Source of the DNA: Mucilaginibacter pankratovii
Lineage (GTDB): Bacteria; Bacteroidota; Bacteroidia; Sphingobacteriales; Sphingobacteriaceae
NCBI RefSeq assembly: GCF_014773265.1
Contig: NZ_JACWMY010000014.1
Span: forward strand, 124,001-188,000
DNA length: 64,000 bases
Direction: 5' to 3'
Positions 42,005 through 50,424 of this stretch are shown in pieces. The notes under the pieces were generated by a model that was not told where the DNA came from, searched no databases, and saw nothing but the letters and a program-made list of their open reading frames with translations. The translations under genes and the position numbers were made by a program. Every line of letters begins with the position of its first letter. Position 1 is the first letter of the stretch.

Positions 42005-45000
42005 TTACGGTTGCTTTACCACCGGTTTATTAAAATTATGGTTACGGTAAAACACGCGGATCATACTTGGCAAAACAATCAGCAACAAGGGCAGGGCCGC
42101 CAAAAAGCCCCCGATAACGGCTATGGCCAATGGCTGGTGCAGTTGCGCGCCCGCGCCTATACCTAATGCCAGTGGGGCAAGGGCGATAATGGCACCCAGC
42201 GCTGTCATCAGTTTTGGGCGGAGGCGGGTGGAGATGGAATAAACTATCGCCTCATCTATCGAGCCGGTTTTCGCGCTTTCGCGGAATTGCCAGAAAGTGA
42301 AAATGGCATTCTCGCCAATGATGCCTACGATCATGATGAGCCCGGTATAGCTGCCCACATTCAGCGGGGTATTGGTTAAGAATAGGGCCAGCATACTGCC
42401 GCCAATGCCCAGCACGGCTATTACCAATATTAGCAGCGCTATCCTGAACTGCTTGAACAGGAACAGGATCACCCCAAAAACCAGCAGACTGGAGGTGATC
42501 AATATCATCAGTAATTCTTTAAACGATTGCTGCTGCTCGGCGTAGGCGCCGCCATATTCTACGTGGTAACCGGGCGGTAAATTTACCTTATCGGCAATGC
42601 CTTTTTGGATGGCAGGGATCACCGTACCCAGGTCGCTGTTTTCTAACCGGGCGCTGATAACGCCCATGGCCTGCAGGTTTTCGCGTTCAACCTCGGCATC
42701 GCCGGGGTGAAGTTCTACCGTAGCCAGCGAGGTGATGGGGATCAGCCTGCCGTCGGCTAAAAATACATTCAGGTTTTTGATGCCTGCTACATCCTGCATC
42801 CGGCTGCCTGGGTATACCATGCGAATAGGTGATTGCTGTTCCCGCTCGAAGAGGTTACCGATTACGTTCCCTTCCAGTGCAGATTGTACCTGCGTTTGCA
42901 GCGCGGCGGGGGTAAGGTTATACTGCGCAAGTTTGGCATAATCGGGCACAATGTTTACCGATGGGCCCGCTATCACAATGCCATCAAATACATCGGCCGT
43001 GCCTTGTACGTTGGTGGTGATATCTGCTATTTGTTTGGCGAGCGTTTGCAGTTTGGCTTGGTCGTCGCCAAATACTTTTATTTCGATAGGTTGCGTGGAT
43101 GTCATCAAATCGCCCAGCATATCGCCAATTACCTGCCCAAAATCTACCCGCAGGGCAGGCTGCGAAGCTTCTATCTGTGTACGCAGATCGGTAATTACTT
43201 CCTCGGAAGTTTTGCTGTGGCCCTTTTTTAACTGGATCAGGTAATCGCCGGTGTTTGGCTCGGTAATAAAAAAGCCCATCTGCGTGCCTGTACGGCGCGA
43301 ATAGGTGGCAACATCCGGTTCTTTAATAATGAGTTTCTCTATCTCGCGCAGCATCCGGTCGGTTTCCTCTAAGGAGGTACCCGGGGGGGAAGTGTAATCC
43401 AGCACGATGCTGCCTTCATCCATATCGGGCAAAAAGCCGGTTTCGAGCCTGCCCGGGATAAATATGATGACGGCTACCAGGGCCAGGATCATGATAATAC
43501 TGATAAGAGGATTGAGGATAAAGAACGATACCCAGCGCTGTCTTTTTACCTCATGCACCTCCTCTTTAGCCAGCTTGCTGTTGGCAGGTTTTTCTTTGGT
43601 GAGCAGCAGGTATATTACCGGCAAGCCTATCCAGGTTACAAAAAAGGAACAGGCAAGGGTAATGATCATGGTATCGGTCATTACCTTAAAATAGGCGCCT
43701 GCCACCCCGGTCATCATCAAAAAGGGGATAAATATGACGATGGTACTGATAGAGGAGCCCACCATAGCAGGGAACAGGTAATCGATAGCTTTCTTTAACA
43801 GGGTGAGCGTTGGCTCTTCGGGGTGCTCTTCATGCGTGCGGTGAATTTGCTCTACCACCACAATGGCATCATCAATAATTAAACCTATGGCAGCCGCAAT
43901 AGCACCCAGCGTCATGATATTTAGTGTGTAGCCAAAGGCATACAGCATAATAAGCGTAAGGCAAAGCGTAATGGGGATGGTGATCAATATCGTTGCGCTT
44001 GCCTTTAACGAGCGCAGAAAAATAATAGCCACAATAATGGCCAGCGCTAAACCAATCCACAAGCTATCGCTCACGCTCTTTACCGATTCGTTTACAAAAT
44101 CGGCCTGTACGTAGTAGGGTTTTAGGGTAACGCCTTTGGGGAGTACCTTTTGCAGGTCGGCAACTTTGGCCGTTATGGCGGCAGAGAGGTCTACCAGGTT
44201 GGAGTTGGGCTGTTTAATAACCGCTATCAGCACACCCTCGTGCCCGTTGGCGTTTATCTTGGTATACTCCACGCCGGGGTTTATTTGGATCTCCGCAATA
44301 TCTTTCAACTGGATAACCCGCTTGCGGTTATTGCTCAGCACCAGGTTTTGCAGTTGCTCGCTGGTGTTTACGCTGGCATCGGTCACAGTGAGGTACAGCA
44401 TCTTATAATCGGCCAGGTACCCGTTTGATTTGATGAAGGCCGTTTGCGTAAGCGTATTGCTGATCATATCGGGCGTAAGGCCCAGCGCGCTCATTTTTTG
44501 CCTGTCGAGCACCAGCCAATATTCTTTGGTTTTGCCGCCAATAACCCTGATCTCGGATACGCCATCCACCTGCGACAGGAATGGCTTTACTGTGTAAGTG
44601 GCCAGCTGCTTCAGTTCTATGGGAGAGAGATTATGGCTCTCTAACGTGTAGCCGCTCACCGGGAGGATGGAAGGGTTCATCTTCTCTACCGATACATTTA
44701 CCTCGGGCGGCAGGATGTTTTTGATCTGCGCTATGCGCGATTCGATGCGTTGCTGACTAAGGTCGATATCGGCATCCCAATTCATATAAGCCGAGATCTC
44801 GCAGCTGCCGCGGCTGGTGGTACTGCGCACGTAATGCAAGTCGGGCACTTGCTTAACGGCGTTCTCCAGCGGCTTGGTAACCGTAACCATCATTTTGTTT
44901 ACGGGCTGCAGGCCTGCATCGGCGATGATCTTTATTTTTGGGAAGGTAATTTCGGGGAAAAGCGAGGTCTGCAAGCGCGAGTAGGAAAAGATCCCGCCCA

Positions 45001-45070
45001 GCAGCACCATAAAAAGCACCAGGCTAATGGGCTTTTTATGGGTGATGAAAAAGTTTTCCAGCTGGTTCAT
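42005..45070 (-). CDS. RND-family efflux pump, AcrB/HAE-like
   Basis: A 1021-residue inner-membrane pump with the block TSLFPEITFPKIKI near the N-terminus. TM4 carries GLIIDDAIVVVEQI, the IDDAIVVVE form typical of drug and organic-solute RND pumps; the DFG signature of metal pumps is absent. It therefore probably exports small organic molecules, unlike its neighbour at 34109. Its start overlaps the adaptor stop by 4 bp (ATGA), showing translational coupling. A perfect hairpin terminator follows. Confidence 0.92.
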   Translation of the reverse strand: MNQLENFFITHKKPISLVLFMVLLGGIFSYSRLQTSLFPEITFPKIKIIADAGLQPVNKMMVTVTKPLENAVKQVPDLHYVRSTTSRGSCEISAYMNWDADIDLSQQRIESRIAQIKNILPPEVNVSVEKMNPSILPVSGYTLESHNLSPIELKQLATYTVKPFLSQVDGVSEIRVIGGKTKEYWLVLDRQKMSALGLTPDMISNTLTQTAFIKSNGYLADYKMLYLTVTDASVNTSEQLQNLVLSNNRKRVIQLKDIAEIQINPGVEYTKINANGHEGVLIAVIKQPNSNLVDLSAAITAKVADLQKVLPKGVTLKPYYVQADFVNESVKSVSDSLWIGLALAIIVAIIFLRSLKASATILITIPITLCLTLIMLYAFGYTLNIMTLGAIAAAIGLIIDDAIVVVEQIHRTHEEHPEEPTLTLLKKAIDYLFPAMVGSSISTIVIFIPFLMMTGVAGAYFKVMTDTMIITLACSFFVTWIGLPVIYLLLTKEKPANSKLAKEEVHEVKRQRWVSFFILNPLISIIMILALVAVIIFIPGRLETGFLPDMDEGSIVLDYTSPPGTSLEETDRMLREIEKLIIKEPDVATYSRRTGTQMGFFITEPNTGDYLIQLKKGHSKTSEEVITDLRTQIEASQPALRVDFGQVIGDMLGDLMTSTQPIEIKVFGDDQAKLQTLAKQIADITTNVQGTADVFDGIVIAGPSVNIVPDYAKLAQYNLTPAALQTQVQSALEGNVIGNLFEREQQSPIRMVYPGSRMQDVAGIKNLNVFLADGRLIPITSLATVELHPGDAEVERENLQAMGVISARLENSDLGTVIPAIQKGIADKVNLPPGYHVEYGGAYAEQQQSFKELLMILITSSLLVFGVILFLFKQFRIALLILVIAVLGIGGSMLALFLTNTPLNVGSYTGLIMIVGIIGENAIFTFWQFRESAKTGSIDEAIVYSISTRLRPKLMTALGAIIALAPLALGIGAGAQLHQPLAIAVIGGFLAALPLLLIVLPSMIRVFYRNHNFNKPVVKQP

Positions 45071-46008
45071 GGTTTCACAATTTTAACCTTAGCGGTGTCG
45101 GCCAAACCATAATTGCCGCTTACGGCTATCCTGTCGTTAGTGTTGAATTTCGGCGAGATGATCTCCACCCTGCCGCCCGATTCGATGCCTTTTTTCACCG
45201 GCGTTTTTATGGCGGTGGTATCGTTTATCAGTTTCATTACCCAAAATTCGTCCTGCGTTTCGTTGGAGAGTACGGCAGATTTTGGCAGCGATGGCGCGCT
45301 GCTTTTCGCCGTTTTAATAATGAGCGCCTTAGCAACCAAGTTATCAGGGATCGGGTGGCTGCTGTTTACTTTAATGACGATGCCCTGTGTTTGCGAAAGC
45401 GAATCTACCGACGGCATGGTACTGGCCACATGCCCGTTCAGCTTTTCGCCATCGGGGAGGGTGAGTACCAGGTTTTGGTTGTTTTGCAATACCTTTTTCA
45501 GTTCGTAAGGCAGCTGTAAAACAAAGGCGAAGCTTTCGCGGTCGCTGATGGTGGCCAGCTGTTCGCCATCCTGTACATAGTCGCCCACCTGGTGGATAAG
45601 ATCGGTTACGTAGCCACTGCGCGACGCACGGATATTGTTGATGCCCGAGAATTTAAAGGTTGTATCCAGCACATTGATGGTATTGCCAATGCTTTGCGCC
45701 TCCTTGGTTTTAATGGTGAACATCAGCTGCCCCTTCTCTACATAATGCCCCGGCTGTATATTCACTTTTTGGATGTAACCGATAGCATTGGCCTTTACAT
45801 AGTTTTTTTGCAGGAAAGAGGAGGTGGCATTCAATTCGATAGAATCGGCTAACGCGCTGTTATCAATAGTAGTGATGGTAACGGGTGTTTGCGGATTTGC
45901 CACGGTTTCTTCCTCATCGGCAGCAGAGCCACCGCCGCAGCTGTAAATCGCGGTAATTACCAGGCAGGCCAGTAAAACAGTAAAGGGTTTTATATATTGT
46001 TTCATCAT
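45067..46008 (-). CDS. RND efflux periplasmic adaptor (second system)
   Basis: A 313-residue lipoprotein with lipobox-like AIYSC near residue 24. It has lipoyl-type halves (IGYIQKVNIQPGHYVEKG and SGYVTDLIHQVGDYVQDG) with only a very short helical insert between them, then the barrel domains. Adaptors with a minimal hairpin occur in this family. It overlaps the tolC-like gene upstream and the pump gene downstream by 4 bp each, so the three are one coupled unit. Confidence 0.9.
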   Translation of the reverse strand: MMKQYIKPFTVLLACLVITAIYSCGGGSAADEEETVANPQTPVTITTIDNSALADSIELNATSSFLQKNYVKANAIGYIQKVNIQPGHYVEKGQLMFTIKTKEAQSIGNTINVLDTTFKFSGINNIRASRSGYVTDLIHQVGDYVQDGEQLATISDRESFAFVLQLPYELKKVLQNNQNLVLTLPDGEKLNGHVASTMPSVDSLSQTQGIVIKVNSSHPIPDNLVAKALIIKTAKSSAPSLPKSAVLSNETQDEFWVMKLINDTTAIKTPVKKGIESGGRVEIISPKFNTNDRIAVSGNYGLADTAKVKIVKP

Positions 46009-47240
46009 CTGCTCCAGTAATTAAGTTGGTTTATCAATTGCAGCCTGCTTATTACGTTTTGGGCAAGCTGATTTTTTATGCTGAGGTAGCTGTTTATGGC
46101 CAGTATCAGGTCGGCAATCTTCAAATCGCCGGTTTGCATCAGCTGGGTGTTTACCTTGATCAGGCTTTCCGAATATTTAAACTGCTCGTTTATCTCGGCG
46201 ATCAGTTTGTCGTATTCTCTTATCTGTTGGTTTAGCTGGTTTATTTGCTGCTTGTACTGGTTAAAGTAAAAAGCCTTGTACACCTGCTGTGTTTCCTGCT
46301 CTAAGGAGAGTTTTTTGTAAGCAAGCTTTTTTTGCCCGCCATCGTATATAGGCATGGTAAGGCTAAAGCCAACGCTTGCGCCGAAGTTTTTGTAGTACTG
46401 GCTGGTGAGATCAGAGTTGTAGCCACCATCGGCAAAGGCGCTTAATTTTGGGCGATAACTATAATCTATCAACTTACGACTGTTTGCCAGGCGCATGCTA
46501 TCCAGCTGGTATTGTTTAAAAAATATGCTGTTGCTGCGGTCGTAAACTACGGCGCGCTGCAATTCGGGTTTGGCTATCTCACTGATGGTGGTATCAGCTA
46601 TGCCGCTTAAATAGTTCAGCGTGGCGTAATCTGTTTTGTATTGCAGTTTGGTTTGCGAGAGCTGTAGCTGCGCCCCTTTTAGGGTAACCAAAAAGGTGAG
46701 GTAATCGCTTTGGCGGTATACGTTGCTGCGGGTGAGTTTTTTTAGCAGTTCTTCTTCCTTTGTAAGCAGGTCAACAACTTCCTGGTTAAACTGCTGTTGC
46801 TGCAGGCTGCCGTAAGCGGTAATATATTGGCCAATAATGGTACGGCGCAGGTCCTGCTCGGATAGTTTTACGCTGTTGCGCAACGAATCCTGGCTAAGCC
46901 CGATGGCCGCGAATTGGGTGTTGAGGTAATTGTTACCGATGAAGGTTTTGCTAACCGTAAGCTGCCCGTTTAGCGTGCGTTCGTTAGTGATGGCAGCGGC
47001 ATAGCCGTAACCTTTTATCACCGGGGCATAAAGCCCGCCCGCATTCAGGGCAACCTGTGGTTTAAAACCGGCGAGGATGCGTACGCTATCTATTTGGGCT
47101 GCCAGCACCTGGTTGTTCAGGTCCTTTATCAGCGGGCTGTTCTTTAAAGCTTGCTGCAGGTATTCATCCAGCGTTTTGCTTTGCCCATAACAGATGGATA
47201 TGGTGAGGATAAAAGCAAACAGGGATAAGATGTATTTCAT
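46005..47240 (-). CDS. TolC-family outer-membrane channel (second RND system)
   Basis: The start is set at the ATG at 47240, giving 411 residues that begin with a clean signal peptide (MKYILSLFAFILTISICYGQ). The open frame extends further upstream to 47381, but those 47 residues have no exported-protein character and would overlap the promoter region. The mature part has two TolC-type helical repeats (LKNSPLIKDLNNQVLAAQID, quoted at its core). It is the exit duct for the adaptor and pump encoded downstream, with a 4-bp overlap. Palindromic sites at 47252-47302 lie just upstream. Confidence 0.9.
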   Translation of the reverse strand: MKYILSLFAFILTISICYGQSKTLDEYLQQALKNSPLIKDLNNQVLAAQIDSVRILAGFKPQVALNAGGLYAPVIKGYGYAAAITNERTLNGQLTVSKTFIGNNYLNTQFAAIGLSQDSLRNSVKLSEQDLRRTIIGQYITAYGSLQQQQFNQEVVDLLTKEEELLKKLTRSNVYRQSDYLTFLVTLKGAQLQLSQTKLQYKTDYATLNYLSGIADTTISEIAKPELQRAVVYDRSNSIFFKQYQLDSMRLANSRKLIDYSYRPKLSAFADGGYNSDLTSQYYKNFGASVGFSLTMPIYDGGQKKLAYKKLSLEQETQQVYKAFYFNQYKQQINQLNQQIREYDKLIAEINEQFKYSESLIKVNTQLMQTGDLKIADLILAINSYLSIKNQLAQNVISRLQLINQLNYWSR

Positions 47241-47251
47241 TCGGTATCGGC

Positions 47252-47302
47252 TACAGAACCTGTTTAAAAGGTTTGTTTGTAAATCTGGTACAGAAATCTG
47301 TA
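47252..47302. promoter_or_regulatory. TACAGA-type inverted repeats, possible operator of the second efflux operon
   Basis: TACAGAAATCTGTA (47289-47302) is a perfect inverted repeat with 6-bp arms. A related copy, TACAGAACCTGTTT, lies at 47252-47265. They stand 12-62 bp before the tolC-like start codon. A similar GTAGAAAACCTGTAC lies before the response-regulator gene at 50145-50159. Shared sites would link that regulator to this pump. Confidence 0.4.
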
Positions 47303-47445
47303 GAAATTTTGTGTGCGATAATATGTAGGCATTGCAGACTACACCTTTTTCAAAGAGGCTCTGCGGGCTCGCAATAACCACGATTAACTACAGCTACGCC
47401 AATCAGATCTTTTTCTTAATTTTAATTCAGATTTTCCAATATCAT

Positions 47446-48168
47446 ATGTCTCACCTTATAAATACAATTTTAGTGCTGGGTTGTGTATTTACACTACAAA
47501 CCAGTAAACTTTCTGAGGCCAATGCCTATTTCGATAACAAGCAATATTCGAAGTCGATTGAAATATGCACGCATGAAATTGACAGGTTATCGCCGAAGGA
47601 TTCGTTATATGGCAAATTTCTGCAGCTGCGCGCCAGTGCGTATGCCGAGTTAGAAGATTATCAATCGGCAGCTAATGATTGTGAGATTTTACTCAAAATG
47701 AATCCAAGGAACAAATTGAAATACCTCGACTTGTCTTATATGTATGGGCAATCCGGAAATTTTGATAAGTGTGAGGAAATATTGCATAAGGGATTGAAGA
47801 TTATTCCGCACGACCCCAACCTATTGAATAATCTATCTTATTACATTGCTTTATCAGGTAAATATGCCGATGCCGTAAACTATGCAAATGAAGGTTTAAA
47901 GTATGCAAAAGATAAACAAACTAAGGCTTTCCTTTTAAATAACCGGGGGTATGGTTTAATCAACTTGGATAAGGATAGCGAAGGTTTAGTTGATATCAAT
48001 AATTCAATTAATCTACATCCCGATAATCCTTTTGCGTTCTGTTACCGGGCAATAGCAAATATTCACCTCAAGCATTGGAACACTGTTTGTGATGATTTGA
48101 ATAAGGCTAAAGGCTTGGGCGCTGAGCGATTAACAGCCGACCTTATTATTAAATACTGTAGCAATTAG
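47446..48168 (+). CDS. TPR-repeat protein
   Basis: A 240-residue protein when started at the ATG at 47446, which gives a hydrophobic signal-like N-terminus (MSHLINTILVLGCVFTLQTS). The frame is open from 47332, but the extra residues look non-coding and overlap the divergent promoter region. Five or so tetratricopeptide repeats follow (ANAYFDNKQYSKSIEICTHE, DYQSAANDCEILLKMNP, KYADAVNYANEGLKYAKDK). They form a helical scaffold for protein contacts. It is divergent from the second efflux operon and convergent with the kinase at 48199. Codon use is more AT-rich than in its neighbours. Function unknown. Confidence 0.75.
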   Translation: MSHLINTILVLGCVFTLQTSKLSEANAYFDNKQYSKSIEICTHEIDRLSPKDSLYGKFLQLRASAYAELEDYQSAANDCEILLKMNPRNKLKYLDLSYMYGQSGNFDKCEEILHKGLKIIPHDPNLLNNLSYYIALSGKYADAVNYANEGLKYAKDKQTKAFLLNNRGYGLINLDKDSEGLVDINNSINLHPDNPFAFCYRAIANIHLKHWNTVCDDLNKAKGLGAERLTADLIIKYCSN

Positions 48169-48198
48169 GCAATCAATTCAAACCTATAGCCATAACTA

Positions 48199-49446
48199 TT
48201 AAAACCCTACGGAGAAAACATGAATACCGTTTGATAAACTATAGTTGAGCCCGAACCCATAGTTATCGCAAATCTTTTTGCAAATGGTTAACCCAAGGCC
48301 GGTACCTTCAGATTCGTTGGACTTATGGAACCTTTTAAGCACCTGCTCTATATCAAAAGTGTTTTTGCCGCTGTTGCTTATGGTAAGTAGCCGGGGCTGT
48401 AGTGTAATGGTAATTTCGCCGCCGGTATAGTTGTGCCTTATGGCGTTGCTTATTAAATTGTTTAGCAGCACTTCCATCAGTAGCCTGCTTGCGCTAACCC
48501 GCATGCCCTGCAGGTTTGTTACCAGCGTAATGTTTTTGCTGTGGATGATCTCCTCCTGCTGGTAAAGGCATTCTTCCAATATCGCTTTTATATCAACCTC
48601 TTCATCGCCGCCAATAAGCCCGTTCTCTATTTTGGCTAACAGCAGCATCGATTTATTGAGGCGCGTTAAACGGGCCACGGTGCCATAGATATCATTAAGC
48701 AATTTGCTTTGCCTGTCGGTAAACTCATCGGTTTGTAGTAGGGTATCCAGTTTAGAGTTGATAACCGATATAGGTGTCATCAATTCGTGGGAGGCATTTT
48801 CGGTAAACGCTTTCAGGTTTTCATAATCGGATCTTACCCTGCCTGCCATGGCAATTACTGCCTGGTCCAGCTCTTTAAACTCATCAATGCCCGATGGGGT
48901 ACTGCTAACGCTGGCTTTATCAGCCAGGCTAAAATCTTTTAACTGGGCCAGTACTTTATAAAACGGCTGCCATATGCTTTTTAAAATTACCCGGTTAAGC
49001 ACCGTTAGCAGTACCAGCAGCACAAATATTACGCAGATGGTTATCTGGAAGATGATCTTGATGAGGTACTCGGTTTCTACTTTTGATTGGGTTACCAGTA
49101 TCCTGTAATTTTGCCCGCCTACCTGCACCGAACTGATGAGCGCACGGCCTGCCTCCAGGTCATCTTCATCTAATTCTTTATAAACGGTATCTAAAAACCG
49201 TCGTTTTATATTTTGCTTGCCAAGTGGTAAAAATGTGATCTGCTGATGATTTGATTCGTATACATCCGGCAGTTTATGGTTGATGCTTACGTAGTTAAAT
49301 ACCTCGTTTTCTTCCAGCACCAGGTCTTTATCTATCCGTTTGGTTAATATATGGCTAATGGCGTAATAATAGATGATGCCGGTAACCAGCATAATGCCAA
49401 TGGTAACGGCAATATTAATGCGGTTATACTTGTTAAGCAGTTTCAT
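48199..49446 (-). CDS. Sensor histidine kinase (second two-component system)
   Basis: A 415-residue two-pass membrane kinase with TM1 at about 12-32 and TM2 at about 128-152. The phosphoacceptor is H220 in NASHELMTPISV, and the ATPase domain ends EGTGLGLTICKKICDNYG. The C-terminal part is a little short. The gene overlaps the response-regulator stop by 4 bp. The signal is unknown. It lies beside the second RND operon and shares candidate operator sites with it. Confidence 0.92.
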   Translation of the reverse strand: MKLLNKYNRINIAVTIGIMLVTGIIYYYAISHILTKRIDKDLVLEENEVFNYVSINHKLPDVYESNHQQITFLPLGKQNIKRRFLDTVYKELDEDDLEAGRALISSVQVGGQNYRILVTQSKVETEYLIKIIFQITICVIFVLLVLLTVLNRVILKSIWQPFYKVLAQLKDFSLADKASVSSTPSGIDEFKELDQAVIAMAGRVRSDYENLKAFTENASHELMTPISVINSKLDTLLQTDEFTDRQSKLLNDIYGTVARLTRLNKSMLLLAKIENGLIGGDEEVDIKAILEECLYQQEEIIHSKNITLVTNLQGMRVSASRLLMEVLLNNLISNAIRHNYTGGEITITLQPRLLTISNSGKNTFDIEQVLKRFHKSNESEGTGLGLTICKKICDNYGFGLNYSLSNGIHVFSVGF

Positions 49447-50120
49447 GCCTCGGTAAATTTATACCCCATACCGTAGGCTGCCTGTATATAATCGTGCGCG
49501 CCGGCTTCCACCAGTTTTTTGCGGATGTTTTTAATGTGCGAGTAAATGAAATCGAAGTTGTCGGCGATATCGATGCTGTCGCCCCAAAGATGTTCGGCAA
49601 TGGCGTTTTTTGATACCACTTTGCCCTTATTAGCAATAAAATATAGCAGCAGCGAATACTCCTTACGGGTAAATTTTACAAAGGTACCGTTCACGGCCAC
49701 AGTTTTGGCACCAAGATCGATGCTCAGTTCATTAAACTTAAGCAGGCTGTTCCCATTAAAGGACCTGCGCCGTACAATGGCCGTAACGCGCGATTTTAGC
49801 TCGGATAAGTGAAATGGTTTGGTGAGGTAGTCGTCGGCCCCAAGGTCCAGGCCCATCAGCCGGTCGTCCAGCGAGTTTTTGGCAGATACGATAAGCACAC
49901 CATCGTTATGCTGGTTATTCTTCAGGTGACGGATAATATCCAGTCCGTTGCCATGCGGCAGGGTAAGGTCCAGTATAATGCAATCGTACCGGTACACGCT
50001 TACTTTCGCAAGGGCCGCGGTGAAATCGCTGGCGGTTTCGCATATGCTGTCGCCCCCTGTAAAATAAGCTTCAATGCTTTCCCTCAGCCCGGTTTCGTCT
50101 TCAATTATCAATATCTTCAC
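49443..50120 (-). CDS. OmpR-family response regulator (second two-component system)
   Basis: A 225-residue regulator that begins with GTG (plus-strand CAC at 50118-50120). The receiver has phosphoacceptor D51 in CIILDLTLPHG and KPFHLSEL; a winged-helix DNA-binding domain follows and ends near FIYSHIKNIRKKL. It precedes its kinase with a 4-bp overlap. TAACTTTA (50132-50125, minus) is a one-mismatch -7 element, and the GTAGAAAACCTGTAC site sits 12 bp upstream of it, which suggests autoregulation. Confidence 0.93.
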   Translation of the reverse strand: MKILIIEDETGLRESIEAYFTGGDSICETASDFTAALAKVSVYRYDCIILDLTLPHGNGLDIIRHLKNNQHNDGVLIVSAKNSLDDRLMGLDLGADDYLTKPFHLSELKSRVTAIVRRRSFNGNSLLKFNELSIDLGAKTVAVNGTFVKFTRKEYSLLLYFIANKGKVVSKNAIAEHLWGDSIDIADNFDFIYSHIKNIRKKLVEAGAHDYIQAAYGMGYKFTEA

Positions 50121-50424
50121 CGTATAAAGTTAGCAGTAAAAATTGTAGAAAACCTGTACGGTATTATTGCCTGTTGATAGTATAAATGCCTGGTTTATAG
50201 TTGCGTTTTATCAGGCTTTAAAAAGTTTTTGTATAATAAGCGTATTGGTTTTTTGAATCAAGTAATTGATAGCCAGTATTTTAAATGTGTTAAATTTATG
50301 GGTGAGATGTTGTTTTGATTTTTTCATGAAATATCTTTTTACTGTTTAGTGTGGATGTGACAATTATTCTCTAATTTTATTTCGGTAATACCCCCCTGAA
50401 ATTACCGGTGCCAATTATACTATT
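50121..50424. other. Divergent promoter region between response regulator and HTCS genes
   Basis: 304 bp, strongly AT-rich. On the minus side it holds the candidate -7 element TAACTTTA and the GTAGAAAACCTGTAC site. On the plus side only weak -7 relatives are seen, such as TATCTTTT near 50332. HTCS genes are often expressed at a low constant level, which would fit. No open frame is supported. Confidence 0.5.
50145..50159. promoter_or_regulatory. GTAGAAAACCTGTAC, possible autoregulatory site
   Basis: The site has GTA...TAC ends and shares AGAA(n)CCTGT with the two sites before the second tolC-like gene (47252-47265 and 47289-47302). It lies 12 bp upstream of the TAACTTTA element of the response-regulator gene. 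Confidence 0.35.

Noticed and set aside
47289..47302. Possibility of a mobile-element end or att site at the TACAGAAATCTGTA palindrome
   Set aside because: No transposase, integrase or second matching end is nearby, and related sites occur before a regulator gene, so an operator is the simpler reading.
47241..47381. Extension of the second tolC-like gene to an upstream start at 47381
   Set aside because: The extra 47 residues precede a complete signal peptide and cover the likely promoter and palindromes, so the ATG at 47240 is preferred.
47332..47445. Extension of the TPR gene to the ATG at 47332
   Set aside because: The added residues do not look like an export signal and would overlap the divergent regulatory region; the ATG at 47446 gives a better N-terminus.
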